Assembly: GCA_026826555.1 (NCBI GenBank)
Contig: JAKSZT010004976.1
Span: forward strand, 8,407,658-8,471,657
Length of the DNA: 64,000 bases
Direction of reading: 5' to 3'
DNA from: Tolypeutes matacus
Lineage: Eukaryota > Chordata > Mammalia > Cingulata > Chlamyphoridae
Positions 9,986 to 21,207 of the stretch are shown here, in pieces; position 1 is the first letter of the stretch, and each line of letters starts with the position of its first letter. The notes below the pieces were generated by a model, which saw only the letters and a program-made list of their open reading frames with translations, did no database searches and was not told the origin of the DNA. Made by a program: the position numbers and the translations under genes.

Positions 9986-10407
9986 TGTTGGTTTCCAAGG
10001 GCTGCCATAACAAAGTACCACAAACTGGGAGGCTTAAATAACAGAAACAAATTCTGGGGGCCAGTAGCCCAAAATCCAGGTTTCAGCAGGGCCACACTCC
10101 CTCCAAAGGCTCTAGGCAAGCATCCTTCCTTGCCTCTTCCAGGTTCTGGTGAGTTCCAGCAACCCTTGACATTCTGTGTTTTATAGCTGCATCACTCCGG
10201 TCTCTGCCTCCGTTGTCATATGGAGGTCTCCTCTCTGCGTCCAAACTTCCCTCCTCTTATAAGGACACCAGCCATTGGGTTAGGGCCCACCCTAATCCAG
10301 TGTGATCTCATCCTAACTGGATTACATCTGCAAAGACCAGGTTTCCCAATAAGATCACATTCACAGGAACCAGGGATTTTGGAGGGAACACAATTCAACC
10401 CATAACA
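9986..10407 (-). mobile_element. MLT1-type MaLR LTR
   Basis: The reverse MLT1 consensus is plain: 'aagggctgccataacaaagtaccacaaactggg', 'cttataaggacaccag', 'acatctgcaaagacc', ending 'acaattcaacccataaca'. It interrupts the old L1. Confidence 0.9.
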
Positions 10408-10412
10408 CCCCC

Positions 10413-10493
10413 ACCCCCCAAGTATCTATCAGTAGAAGAATGGACAGATAAATTGTGGTGTTTTCATACGATAAGATACTATTATACAGCTTT
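10413..10493 (+). mobile_element. Old L1/HAL1 fragment, part 3
   Basis: 'caagtatctatcagtagaagaatggacagataaattgtggtg' is the typical L1 ORF2/3' text just downstream of part 2. It is interrupted again by retroposon copy B. Confidence 0.7.
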
Positions 10494-10509
10494 GAAAATG
10501 AATGAACTA

Positions 10510-11257
10510 ACCGAATATATATGAAAGATATACAAAATCATTCAAAGGATCGGGGGATGGGGCATGGTCACGATGGGTGGATAATCACACAATAAATGAG
10601 GGAATCTGAATTCCTAGCCTGGAGAGCTCTGCCACAATCTCCAAGGGAGCAGCAATAGTCCTCTGAGTGTAGGGACAGTGCCTGTCAAAATAGGATGACC
10701 CACTGATGTNNNNNNNNNNNNNNNNNNNNNNNNNNNNNNNNNNNNNNNNNNNNNNNNNNNNNNNNNNNNNNNNNNNNNNNNNNNNNNNNNNNNNNNNNNN
10801 NNNNNNNNNNNNNNNNNNNNNNNNNNNNNNNNNNNNNNNNNNNNNNNNNNNNNNNNNNNNNNNNNNNNNNNNNNNNNNNNNNNNNNNNNNNNNNNNNNNN
10901 NNNNNNNNNNNNNNNNNNNNNNNNNNNNNNNNNNNNNNNNNNNNNNNNNNNNNNNNNNNNNNNNNNNNNNNNNNNNNNNNNNNNNNNNNNNNNNNNNNNN
11001 NNNNNNNNNNNNNNNNNNNNNNNNNNNNNNNNNNNNNNNNNNNNNNNNNNNNNNNNNNNNNNNNNNNNNNNNNNNNNNNNNNNNNNNNNNNNNNNNNNNN
11101 NNNNNNNNNTATATATATAAATAACATTTTTGTAAGCAAATACACATATATGCATATATATTTATATATCATTTTGCAAATGTTTGTATGTATTGTGAGA
11201 ATTTTGATTTTTACCCATAATAAAAAAAATAAAATAAATTAAAAAAAAAAAAAAAAA
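10510..11257 (+). mobile_element. Long non-coding retroposon, copy B (contains an assembly gap)
   Basis: The first 200 bases match copy A from about 8268, and the part after the gap matches copy A near 9752-9800. The 16-base duplication gaaaatgaatgaacta flanks it at 10494-10509 and 11258-11273. It ends in an A-rich tail. It is an independent insertion of the same family into the same old L1. Confidence 0.8.
10710..11109. other. Assembly gap (400 N)
   Basis: The gap begins exactly where copy A has a T homopolymer and ends in a TA-rich run. By comparison with copy A about 1.3 kb could be missing, so the length 400 is probably an estimate. Confidence 0.95.
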
Positions 11258-11273
11258 GAAAATGAATGAACTA

Positions 11274-11660
11274 TTGCTCCATGAAACAGTATGTGAATTA
11301 ATCTCACAATGTTGGGAGAAAGAAACAAGGCACTTCTAGAATACTATCTGTGCATAAATTCTATAGAAGACCACATGTGTATAAATTCTACTTACAGAAG
11401 TCAGGATGGCAGTTACCTGGGGGGTGCAGGAGTCATTTGCTGAGAAAACGCATGGATGGGGAGTCTAGGGTGCTGAGGTCTTTCTGTTTCTTGGCCTGGG
11501 TGCTGGCACGGGAGGATTGTGAAACTAATGGAAGGGCACACTTATGTTTCATGTTCATATCTGTCCATATCATATGCTTCAATACAAAATCTCACTTGAA
11601 AAATGAACAGAGGAAAAAGGGCTTTACATTTTTTCATCCCTTCTCATGCCAAGAAAGTTT
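11274..11660 (+). mobile_element. Old L1/HAL1 fragment, part 4 (3' end)
   Basis: 'gaattaatctcacaatgttgggagaaagaa' and 'tcaggatggcagttacctggggggtgcagg' are standard L1 3' end text and complete the element begun at 8045. Confidence 0.65.
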
Positions 11661-12480
11661 GTTCCCCATGATGATTATCAAGAATTGAAAATATTCCCAT
11701 TAAAAATGTCTTGATCAGGAACTGTGTGCAGACAAGTTAAACATAATACCTGATAGAATAAAGTTAGACAAAGAGAAAAAAACTCTAATTTTCCATCTAA
11801 AAAGATAAACCACAGGCTTGTTATCAGGAGGTTTTACACAAATTCAATACTTAAGTATTCTTATAATTATATTTTTTCTTTTTCAAGTCTATCATATAAA
11901 GAAATTATAAATAATTATTTTCCACCAACTCCATTTAGAAATACACAAGGTCCCTCCAGTTGAACTTAGGGAGCTGTACAAATATCATCCCTTTTTATGT
12001 TTACCAGCATGGGACAGAGATTAGGAAGCATGGCTGATTGAACACAATTTGCTTTCTAGGCCAGAACTTCTGAATCTTGTGTTTCTGCCTTTATTCCGGT
12101 GTCTTGGTAACCTAAGATCACATCAGCTCCCACCCCTCTCAGTGTTGCCCTGACCCAGAGTGGCAGCTGTCCTCCTCAAAGGAGGGGATGGGGTATGTTC
12201 TAGCCACAATTCCCATTCCACTAATGTCACTTGATGGGAGCTCGAGAAGGGTGCATGGTGACATTAGAATCAGAGGACTCAGGAGTAAACTTGCTTCAAC
12301 TCAAGTATTCTGGAAGCCTGGTGGCCCTTACTGAGATGTTTTCAAACCTTAAATCCTCTTAGAAATTTATTGCTTGTGATGATAATTCTGTGTGAAATCC
12401 CTGGGAGGCATGACCACTGCACTGCCATCAGAATGAACTTACTTTCTAAGGCAAAAAGATGAAGCTGTCCTCCATGAAAC
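11661..12480. other. Intergenic DNA, nothing recognised
   Basis: No gene-like frame and no clear repeat consensus. Confidence 0.5.
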
Positions 12481-12485
12481 CTGCT

Positions 12486-13610
12486 AGTGAGTTTGGTGGT
12501 TCTTCGGAAAGTTAGACACAGAGTTACCATGTGACCAGGCAATTCCGCTTCTAGGTATATACCCCAAAGAGTTGAAAACAGGGACTTGAACAGATACTTA
12601 TACGCCAGCGTTCATAACAGCATTACCCACAATACCCAAAGGTGGGAGCAACCCAAGTATCTATCAACAGATGAATGGACAAACAAAATGTGATATATCC
12701 AGATGCTGGAAGATTATTCAGCCATAAAAAGAATAAAGTTCTGATACATGGCTGCAACATGGATGAATTTTGAAGATATCATGCTGAGTGAAATAAGCCT
12801 GACACAAAAGGGCAAATATCGTATGGCTTCATTTATATGAAATACCTAGAATAAGCAAATTCATAGAGACAAAAAGTAGATTATAGTTTACCATGGGCTG
12901 GAAAAGAAGGGGGAAAGAGATTGAAGAGTTATTGCTTAATGGGTACAACATTTCTGTGTGGGGTAATGAAAAAGTTTTGGTAATGGAGGTTATATTAGTC
13001 AGCCAAAGGGGTGCTGATGCAAAGTACCAGAAATCTGTTGGCTTTTATAAAGGGTATTTATTTCGGGTAAAGCTTGCAGTCCCAAGGCTGTGGAAAGTCC
13101 AACTCAAGGTACCATAAGAGGTGCTTTCTCACCAAAGTAAGCGGCCACATGTTGAAGCAAGAAGGCCGGTGATCTCTGTGAGTTTTCAGCCTTCCCCTCT
13201 AGGCTTCCTCTCTCAGGCTCAGCTGCTCTGCTTCCTCCCGATTTCAGCAGCAGGCTGGCCTAGGGCTTGTCCCTTAGGGCTTCCTATATCAGTCTCAGCT
13301 GTCCTTCTATCTTTACAAGGTCAGCTGTAAGCTTTCAGGCAAAATGGCTCATCCCTGAGCCTTAGCTGCGGGAAAGACACCTCAGCTGAATTTAATGCAA
13401 TCAGAGGGTATCACACCCAAAGGAATAGATTAGTTTATAGACATAATCTTCTCTTTTTGGGAATCATAAAAGAATCTCAAGCTGCCACAAAGTGGAGATA
13501 GTAGCACAATATTGTGAATTATATATCTGAAGGTGGTTTAAATGGGACATTTTGTGTTGTATATATGTTACCACAATAAAAATGTAAAAAAAACAAAACA
13601 ACAACAAAAA
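12486..13610 (+). mobile_element. Old L1 3' portion split by an LTR
   Basis: 12486-12990 ('tgaccaggcaattccgcttctaggtatatac', 'atgaatggacaaacaaaatgtgatat', 'gagtgaaataagcctgac') and 13490-13610 ('gatagtagcacaatattgtgaat' to the A-rich end) form one L1 3' end interrupted by the LTR at 12991-13489. Confidence 0.85.
12991..13489 (-). mobile_element. Solo LTR, MaLR-like subfamily B, reverse
   Basis: The reverse copy starts 'tatattagtcagccaaaggggtgctgatgc' and ends 'ctcaagctgccaca'. It is the complement of the element at 13673. It lies cleanly within an L1, but its target duplication is not clear. Confidence 0.75.
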
Positions 13611-13672
13611 AATTCTCTGTGGCTCCCCATTGACTATGGGTTTAAAAGACTTGAACTTTTTAGAATACCTTA

Positions 13673-14294
13673 TGTGGCAGTTTGATATAGTTATGAATTC
13701 CAAAAATGCATATTGGATTATGCTTGTAAACTGGTCTGTTCTGGGCATGATTAAGTTATGATTGGGCCACGTCAGTAGGATGTTCAGCCCTCGCCCCTTG
13801 GTGGGCAGGGACTCAGAGATAAAACTACATGGCAGAGCAGAGGAGTTAGTTGGAGTTTTGATGTTGGAGTTCTGATGAGGAGTTTTAATGCTGGAGCCTG
13901 CGGAAGTAAGCACACAGAGGAGTTTGGTCACGAGAAAGGAGAGAAGGCCCCGGGAAAGGAGACGAGCCGTTCGCCTGAGAGTTCACAGCTGGTTTTGTGG
14001 AGAGAGGCAAAGCCTAGAGAGCCTCATAGTCTACAGCTGCCCTTGTGGAGATAACAGAGGAGCTGAGCCCAGAGAAAAATGCAACCTTGGGAAGAGAGGA
14101 ACCCAAGAAACCTGAACCCTGGCAAATGTCGGCAGCTGTCTTGCTCCAACACGTGGCAACAGACTTTGGTGAAGGAAGAAACTTATGCTTTATGGCCTTG
14201 TAACTGTAAGCTTCTACCTCTAAATAAATACCCTTTATAAAAACCAACAGATTATTGGTATTTTGCATCAGCACCCTTTTGGTTGACTAATACA
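13673..14294 (+). mobile_element. Solo LTR, MaLR-like subfamily B
   Basis: A 622-base element from TGTGGCAGTTTGATATAG to GGTTGACTAATACA, with AATAAA ('ctctaaataaatacccttt') about 75 bases from the end. Flanking pentamers cctta and actta differ at one position, compatible with a decayed 5-bp duplication. Confidence 0.8.
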
Positions 14295-15618
14295 ACTTAT
14301 TACCCCCTGCACTCCCCTTCAGCCTCCTTTAAATAAGAGGTAATGTCCAAAAGAAGAACAATTGAAAATCAGGTGCTTGGAGAAGAATCAGGAAACGAAA
14401 ACTAAGTGGAGGTGAGCACAGTCGTCTCCCTGCGTTTGAACAACATGGTCACGCAACACTTGTTCCCCGTTCACTCACCCAAGGGTGGGGACTTAGGGAA
14501 AAAAATGTATTCCCCACCAAGTGTATAATTTGCTGTACTGTGTGGGCTGAATCAGGGCCAGGTCCTTGCAGCTATTATGGGATATCTGGGATTCAAAGTC
14601 ATCTCTGACCCAGCGAATCTTGACTATGTACCCTAGAGTGAGGTATTAATAGGGAGGAAAATGTTTAGCGTGAAGTGCATGGTGGGCACAAATGTTGCCG
14701 GTGAGGGCAGAAGCCCAGGACAGTGGTAATTCAAAGGTAGTATGGGGTGGGGCTGAGAAAGAAAGGAAGGTGGCCGGGAGGGGAGTTTGTTTAGAAAGAA
14801 GGTGGAGGATGTCAGCTAATTGGCACCACTGATCGATTTTTTGTGTAAATGTTTCAATCTCAGCAATAAATGATTGTGGAAGTGTTGTGCCACATGGCAC
14901 CCTGCATAGCACCATATGACTATTAGAAAAGCAAACAAAGAGCCCTGCCTTGTGTGTGGCCCCTTAGTGGGTTTTACTGGCAGTCAGTGGATGGAGTCCC
15001 AGCTTCTTCAGGGTCAAGTACCAGCCACCAGCATAGAAGACCAAAGTCACAAAAGGTCAAAACTACCCTTGAAAATCCCTTAGGACAGTGATATGCTAGA
15101 GACAAATAGTCTTTCTCTCAGTAAGTCCAACACAGCCTGTTTTCCCTGCAGCACTAGAATAGACCACTGTTAATTCAATGGAACACCAGGTGATGCAGTT
15201 GTCTTGTGTTTACAGCTCACTATAGACAAAACAAAACAAAACAAAAAAACCATGCACCTGAGTCAGAGAGGTACTGCTGCAGGTTGGGTTCCCAGGAGGC
15301 AGACTCTGAGGTGGAGCTCAGCTTGCAGGAGGTGCCCTGGGAGTACTTTGGGGAAACACCCCTATGAAAGGGAAGGGACAGGAGGCCAGGCAGAAGGAGA
15401 AGTGGAGCCATCTCATTGGAAGGCTCAGGGATCCCTGGGGGAAGTTCTGGAGATAAGCTGACCTTTCTGATCTGACCTGAGTTGAGCTGGGTGGACTTGA
15501 CTTCTGTAGCCCTCAGTCCATCAGTCACAGGATGGGCCACCCCATGAAGTAGACACAACCTAGGGTGAGGCAGTTCTCGCCAGCAGCACTGAGAGTGAGG
15601 TCTTCATTCCAGTCGGGT
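14295..15618. other. Intergenic DNA, nothing recognised
   Basis: Moderate G+C with no homologous coding frame. The (caaaa)n-like run at 15227-15250 is low complexity. Confidence 0.5.
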
Positions 15619-15812
15619 GGGGTTTCTCAGCATTGCCACCATTGACATCAGAGAATTCTTGGTTGTGGGCAGCTGTCCTATGCATTGTCTGATGTGTAGC
15701 AGTATCCCTGGTGTCTTCCCACTAGATGCCAGTAGCATTTCCTGCAGCTGTGACAGCCAAAAAATGTCTTCAGACATTGCCACATGCCCTCTCGTTGAGA
15801 ACTGGAATGACT
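15619..15812 (-). mobile_element. MER20 (hAT-Charlie)
   Basis: 'ggtttctcagcattgccaccattgacatc', 'gcagctgtcctatgcattgt', 'actagatgccagtagca' and 'tgtcttcagacattgccacatg' to 'gttgagaactgg' follow MER20 in reverse throughout. Confidence 0.88.
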
Positions 15813-15821
15813 AGTTGTGAG

Positions 15822-15940
15822 ATTTGTGCACTTAGCTACCTATTCCTCCGTTTCCTCATCTGTAAAATGGGGTAATAGGAGTGCTGCCTCTATAAGCTTT
15901 TGTAAGAATGAAATGCATTCATTTATATAAATAACTTATG
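15822..15940 (+). repeat. MIR SINE
   Basis: 'ctccgtttcctcatctgtaaaatggggtaatagg' is the forward MIR core. It runs directly into the segment that recurs at 18.6 kb. Confidence 0.85.
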
Positions 15941-16028
15941 TTGGGGGTTCTGAGAGGCACCTTACAGCCCAGAGATGCCCAGAGAATGAGAGTTGGACAG
16001 GGGCTAAGGAAACCTAAGGTGCCATCTC
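15890..16028 (+). repeat. Source-like copy of a locally duplicated segment
   Basis: From the MIR 3' part through 'ggttctgagaggcacc...cagagaatgagagttgg' this segment recurs with about 20-25% divergence at 18640-18765, in the same orientation. Confidence 0.6.
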
Positions 16029-16105
16029 CTCTCTCACACCCATCAGGGGACTTAGCTTGTTGAGAGAAAGGGCAATGGATTTTCAGCACCATTTAGGTTG
16101 GTATT

Positions 16106-16596
16106 AGTTTTAGTCTGCTAGGCTGCCAAAATTCAATATACCAGAAATGGGTTGGCTTTTACAATGGGGATTTATTAGTTTATAAGCTTACAGTTTTGAG
16201 GCTAAGAAAATTCCCAAATCAAGGCACTATCAGGCAATGCTGTCTCCCTGAAGACCAGCTGCTGGTGATCCTGGACTCCTCTCTCACATAGCAAAGTGCA
16301 TGGTAGCGTCTTCTGGTCTCTTATTTCTGTTCTGGGTTTCGTTGCTTTCAGCTTCTGGCTTCCTCTCTCTTCTGTGGCTTTTCTTCCTGACATGTAGCTT
16401 TTTCTCTGTCTCTTTCTCTATATTCATCCCATTTATAAAGGACTCCAGGAAGAGGACTAAGACCCACCCTGGGTCACGCCTTACTGAAGTAATCTAATCA
16501 AAAAAGTTCCCCCCTACAATAGATTTACACCCACAGGAATGGATTAGCTCTAAGGACCAGATTTTCTAAGCTCCATAAAAGCCTCAAACTACTACA
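16106..16596 (-). mobile_element. Solo LTR, MaLR-like subfamily C, reverse
   Basis: A 491-base reverse element from 'agttttagtctgctaggctgcc' to 'cctcaaactactaca'. The 5-base duplication gtatt lies at 16101-16105 and 16597-16601. Confidence 0.82.
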
Positions 16597-16929
16597 GTAT
16601 TTTTCTCTCTTTCTCTCCTAGCATCAAAGTAATGTTGAAGTTGCATAAATGAAATGTGTGTACAATACATCTCAAATGTAAATGCTTAGTCCTTGCCTTC
16701 AAGCAACTTACCTAAAAGGGAAAATGAAAAAAAGAGAACAAACAAAAATCATGGAAATAAAATACACAATTCATGTATGGTTGATATTTAAATTTTCTTC
16801 TGCTTTTCAAAATTAAATCTATTGTGTTTTTCAGTTGTCTCAAGAACATAGTAATAATGGTATCTTCCTCAAATTACATCCCCCAAATCTGGCCAGCCTT
16901 CTAAAAAATGCAGGCCCTGGAGTAGGCAA

Positions 16930-17076
16930 ATAGTGGCCTATGCCAAAATATCCATGACCTACTCCTCAAACCTGTAAATGATACCAGAACTGTAAGAGAA
17001 TAAATTTCTATTGTTTTAAACCATCACATTTGTGACGATTTGTTATAGCAGCCACAGAAAACTAGTGCAGACCCTT
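16930..17076 (+). mobile_element. MLT1-type LTR with internal deletion
   Basis: 'aatatccatgacctactcctcaaacctgtaaatg' (5' part) abuts 'ccagaactgtaagagaataaatttct...gttatagcagccacagaaaacta' (3' part). The middle of the LTR is missing. Compare 46145-46530. Confidence 0.7.
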
Positions 17077-17235
17077 CCCCATGAGAGTCGCTAGATATCT
17101 GGATAGATGCTGGTGCAAACCCCTCATTTCTATGGCGAGAAATGAAGCAGGTACAGCGGAGCTTGACTTAGTACAGGGTTCTGAATTTCCCTCATCACAT
17201 TAGGCAGCATTAATCTGTTTTAATCATCACCCTAG

Positions 17236-17258
17236 ACACACACACACACACACACACA
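17236..17258. repeat. (CA)n microsatellite
   Basis: A perfect dinucleotide run. Confidence 0.95.
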
Positions 17259-17423
17259 GACATAAAGACTTTGTTTTCCTAATCACCTGTGTGATATTTT
17301 TTAATAAAAGTTTTACTGAAATGTAATTCACATTTCATAAAATTCACCCTTTAAAAAAAGTACGCAATTCGATGGCTTTCAGTATATTGAGTCATTCAAC
17401 TCAACCATCACCAGAATCTAATT

Positions 17424-17822
17424 TTTTAAAAAGATTTATTTATTTACTTATTTCTACACACACACACACCCCCATTGTTTTGTGCTTGCTGTCTGCTCTC
17501 TGTGTGTTCTTCTGTGTCTGCTTGTCTTCTCTTTAGGTGGCACTGGGAACCATTCCTGGGACTTTTCAGAGTGGAAGAGAGGCGCTCAATCTCTTGCGCC
17601 ACCTCAGCTCCCTGGTCTGCTGTGCCTCGTATTGTCTCTCTTCTGTGTCTCTTTTTGCTGTGTCATCTTGCTGCACCAGCTCTCCGTGTGGGCCAGCACT
17701 CCTCACAGGCCAGCATTCTGTACGGGCCAGCTTGCCTTTCACCAGGAGGCCCCAGGAAATGAACCCTGTATATCTTCTATATGGTAGACAGGAGCCTAAT
17801 CGCTTGAGCCACATCCGTTTCC
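17424..17822 (-). mobile_element. DAS-type SINE, long form
   Basis: Reverse tRNA-derived SINE: T-rich tail at the left ('aaagatttatttatttact'), head at the right ('ggaaacggatgtggctcaagcg' on the minus strand). It sits in the L1 with diverged flanking repeats. Confidence 0.88.
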
Positions 17823-18639
17823 CTCCACAATCAGTTTTAGAACATTTTTATTACCCCAAAAAGAAACCCTATGTCCATTAGCAGTCATTCCTCATTACCC
17901 TCCCCTCAGTCCCTGGAAATCACTAATCTACTTTCTGTCACTATGGACATTTTATATTAATGAAATCATACAACATGTCTTTCTTTTGTGACTGGCTTCT
18001 TTCATTTGTAATGTTTTCGAGTTTCATACATGTAGCATGTATCAGTACTTCATTCCTTTTTATTGCTGAGTCGTAACCCCTTGTATAGACATAACACATT
18101 TTGTTTAGTCATTCAATAGTTAAGGAACATTTGAGTGGTTTCCACCTTTATGCTATTAAGAATAACACTGCTGTAAGCATTCATATAATGACATTCATTG
18201 TGTTGACATGTGTTTTCATTTTTCTCGGAGGAGTGGAACTGACAGCTCATATGGTAACTCCATATTTAACTTTTTGAGGAACTGCTAAATTGTTTTCCAA
18301 AGTGGCTGCATGGTTTTACAATCCCACCAGCAGCGAATGAGGGTTCCAGTTCTCCACACACACACCCAACACTTGTTATTTGCTTTTAGTTATCTGAGTG
18401 GCTGTGACATGGTAGTTTTGATTTTTTATTTCCCAAGTGACTGTGATGTTGAGTATCTTTTCAGGTAATTAGTAGACATTGGTTATTTCTTCTTTTAAAG
18501 AAAGGTCTATTCAAATCCTTTGCCCATTTTAAAATTGGATTGTCTTTTTATTAAGTTGTAAGAGTTCTTCATATATTTTAGATACAAGACCCTTAGATAT
18601 ATATTTTGCAAATATTCTGTCCCATTCTGTGGGTTGTTT

Positions 18640-18780
18640 TATAAGGATAAAATAGTTAATTTATATAAATTACTGATGTCAGAGGTTCTGAGAGGCACAT
18701 TAGAACCCAGAGGTACCCAAAGAATGAGAAGTGGATAGGGTTCAAGGAAATTCTCTTTAATTTCCCTTGAATTTTCCATT
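18640..18780 (+). repeat. Foreign segment inserted in L1, copy of 15.9 kb sequence
   Basis: The L1 text jumps from 'cccattctgtgggttgt' to 'ttgtcctttgaagc'. Between them lies a MIR-like piece followed by 'ggttctgagaggcac...aagaatgagaagtgg', matching 15890-16028. Confidence 0.6.
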
Positions 18781-19263
18781 TGTCCTTTGAAGCGCAAACC
18801 TTTTTAAAATTTTTATGAAGTCCAATTTATCTATTTTTCCTTTTGTTGCTTGTGCTTTTACTGTCACATCTAAGAAACCATTACCTAACACAGGGTCACA
18901 AAAATTTACCTTGTTATTTTCTTCTATGAGTTTTAGAGTTTTATTCTCACAGTTACATTTATAGTTTGAGCCTTACATTTTTGTTTATAATCTATTTGAG
19001 GTTATTTTTTATATGATATGAGGTGAGGCTCCAACTTCCAGTTTTTCTAGTACCGTTTGTTGAAAAGGCTATTCTTTCCCCAATTGAATTGTTTTCCCCC
19101 ACCCCATGACATTTTAATACCATAGATATACTGTATACCTATTATAAGGTATGGACATTTGACAGTTCACAAAACATTGTAATATCTAAGTTTCTGGCTC
19201 ACTTTAAAGGGATCTTCCCTCTGTTGAGAATACATGCAATAAGGAAAGAATAGTCTTCTCCTT

Positions 19264-19738
19264 TTTTTTTTTTTTTTTTTAAGATTTATTTATTTATTTC
19301 TCCCTACCCCCTCATTGCTTGCACTTGCTGTGTCTGTTTGTCTTCCTTGTTTCTTTAGGAGGCACCAAGAACTGAACTCAGGACCTCTGATTTGGGAGGG
19401 AGGTGCCTAATCACTTGAGCCACCTCCATTCCCTCCTTTGTTGTGTCTCTTATTACGTTTTTCCTCTTGTGTCTCTTGTTGTGTCATCTTGTTGTGTCAG
19501 CTTGCTATCTTGCTCATTTTTCTTTAGGAGGCACTGGGAACCTCTGCTCCTGCTTTGTTGTGTCTCTTATTATGTTTTTCTTGTTGTGTCTTTTGTTGTG
19601 TTATCTTGTTGTGTCAGCTTGCCGCGCCTGCCCATCACGCCAACTCGCTGTCTTCTTTAGGAGGCACCAGGATCCGAACCACACACCTCCCATGTGGTAG
19701 GCAGGAGCTCAGTCGCTTGAGCCACATTCGCTTCTCCT
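19264..19738 (-). mobile_element. Composite DAS-type SINE with internal tandem duplication
   Basis: A reverse SINE with two head-like units ('cacttgagccacctcca' near 19420 and 'cgcttgagccacattcgc' near 19730) and two tandem copies of the linker beginning 'ctttgttgtgtctcttatta' at about 19434 and 19554. Possible flanking repeat: cttctccttt on both sides. Confidence 0.8.
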
Positions 19739-19745
19739 TTGTCAG

Positions 19746-20268
19746 TATGGTAGTTTGAGACTGTATGTACTGCAGAGAATCATGTTCTTGAAACTGGTCC
19801 ATTCCTGCGGTTGTGAACCTATTGTAGCTGGGATGGTTTGACTAGAGTATTTCAGTAAGCCTGGGTCTTAATCATCTTACTGGAGTCCTTTATAAACAGG
19901 ATGTATATGGAGAAGGGGCCACAAAGACAAAGAAAAACCCAGAAGCTGAGAGAGAAAGCCCCAGAAGCCAGAAGCTGAAATCAGAGGAACACAGAAGCAG
20001 AGAGAAAGCCACAAAGCAGGATGCAGTGGGCAGTGGAGCCCGAAGGTGGAGGAGAGCCCCAGCAGATGCCTCCATGTGCCTTGCCACAGAGAGAGGATTC
20101 CAGCATTGCTGAAGCCAGTCTTCAGGGAGAAAAAGCATCACCTGGTGAAGGCTTGATTTAGATATTTTTCTCAGCCTCAAAACTGTAAGCTTTTAAACTA
20201 ATAAATCCCCATTTAAAAGCCAACTCATTTCTGGAATATTGCTTGGTAGCTTTTAGCAAACTAAAACA
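19746..20268 (+). mobile_element. Solo LTR, MaLR-like subfamily C
   Basis: From 'tatggtagtttgagactg' to 'gcaaactaaaaca', 523 bases, with AATAAA ('ctaataaatccccat'). Flanking pentamers gtcag and ctcag differ by one base. Confidence 0.78.
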
Positions 20269-20479
20269 CTCAGGTGATATTAGTGGGGATGGTTTTAGAG
20301 AAAAATACCAGAGATAGGTTGAAAGAACAAATTAAATTAGAAAGTTAGTGATGGGAAGTTTGGAGTCAGCACTGTAGCTCTGGAAGTCACCGAGAAAAGG
20401 ATATTTAAGTCTGTCTCCTGCTTCTAAGAACGGTCCACTTTAAATAGTACCTCCTTCAGAGATCCTGATAACTCTCTCT

Positions 20480-21190
20480 TGTTCTCTGCTTTTAAAATAA
20501 TCTTGTTTTTGTCAAAGAACAAACTCTTAGTATTATTTGTTCTGCTATGATTTCTGCCATTTTTAGTTTGATTTTTTTAAAGGCTTATTTTGTTATTGAA
20601 TTTCTTTAGTTTGAAGCTTAATTCATTCATTTTTATTATTTTTTATTATTATTTGTATTTAGGTCTATGAATTTTCCTTTGAGCTCTGCTTTGGCCATAA
20701 CTAGTTTCTAACTATGTTCATTATTCTAATTTTCTACATGTTTTTGAATTTCAATTTTGATCAGCTCTGACTATTTTGATTCAAGAGTTATTTAAGGGGA
20801 GCGGATGTAGCTCAGTGGTTGAGCACCTGCTTCCCATGTACAAGGTCCTGGGTTCAATCCCTGGTACCTCCTAAAACAAAACAAAACAAACCTCAGAATA
20901 AATTGTGAAGCTATATTTTAAAAAAAGAATTATTTAAGATAGAACTTTAAAATTTCTAGGTGGTTGTTTTTTTGTTTGTTTGTTTTAGGTTTATTATGAA
21001 TTTCTAGTTATAATACATTGTGATTGAGAATGTTTTTTGTACTATTTCTATTATCTTAAAATTTGAAGGTTGTAAATAAATTTAATTATCCTACCGGTAA
21101 AGTGTTTCTGCGTAAATAGCCTTCTATTTCTTGTAGAGTTTATTTTCTGAATGTTGATGTTATGTTTTGTGGTTCTTACATATGCATAGC
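20480..21190 (-). mobile_element. Old L1, antisense ORF2 region
   Basis: T-rich antisense L1 text ('ttttgatcagctctgactattttgattcaagag' and 'gaatttctagttataatac'), interrupted by the SINE at 20797. The subfamily is not resolved. Confidence 0.6.
20797..20924 (+). mobile_element. DAS-type SINE, short form, intact head
   Basis: The tRNA-like head carries pol III box A (tagctcagtggt, 20808-20819) and box B (ggttcaatcc, 20851-20860). Target duplication: aagagttatttaag at 20783-20796 and aagaattatttaag at 20925-20938. About 30 non-SINE bases lie between a first and a second A-rich tail. Confidence 0.92.
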
Positions 21191-21207
21191 CATTAAAGTC
21201 TCATTGT

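Larger units (their letters stand above)
17290..19095 (-). mobile_element. Old L1, antisense ORF2/3' region, interrupted twice
   Basis: Long antisense L1 text includes 'ctaatctactttctgtcactatgg', 'aaatcctttgcccattttaaaattgga' and 'gaagtccaatttatctattttt'. It is broken by a SINE (17424-17822) and by a foreign segment at about 18640-18780. Confidence 0.88.

Noticed and set aside
10585..11242. Open frames spanning the N gap
   Set aside because: They consist mostly of undetermined residues and have no evidential value.
20797..20880. tRNA gene, because of clear A and B boxes
   Set aside because: It is the head of a SINE with A-rich tail and target duplication. The other heads (21208, 22023 and so on) are likewise SINE parts.
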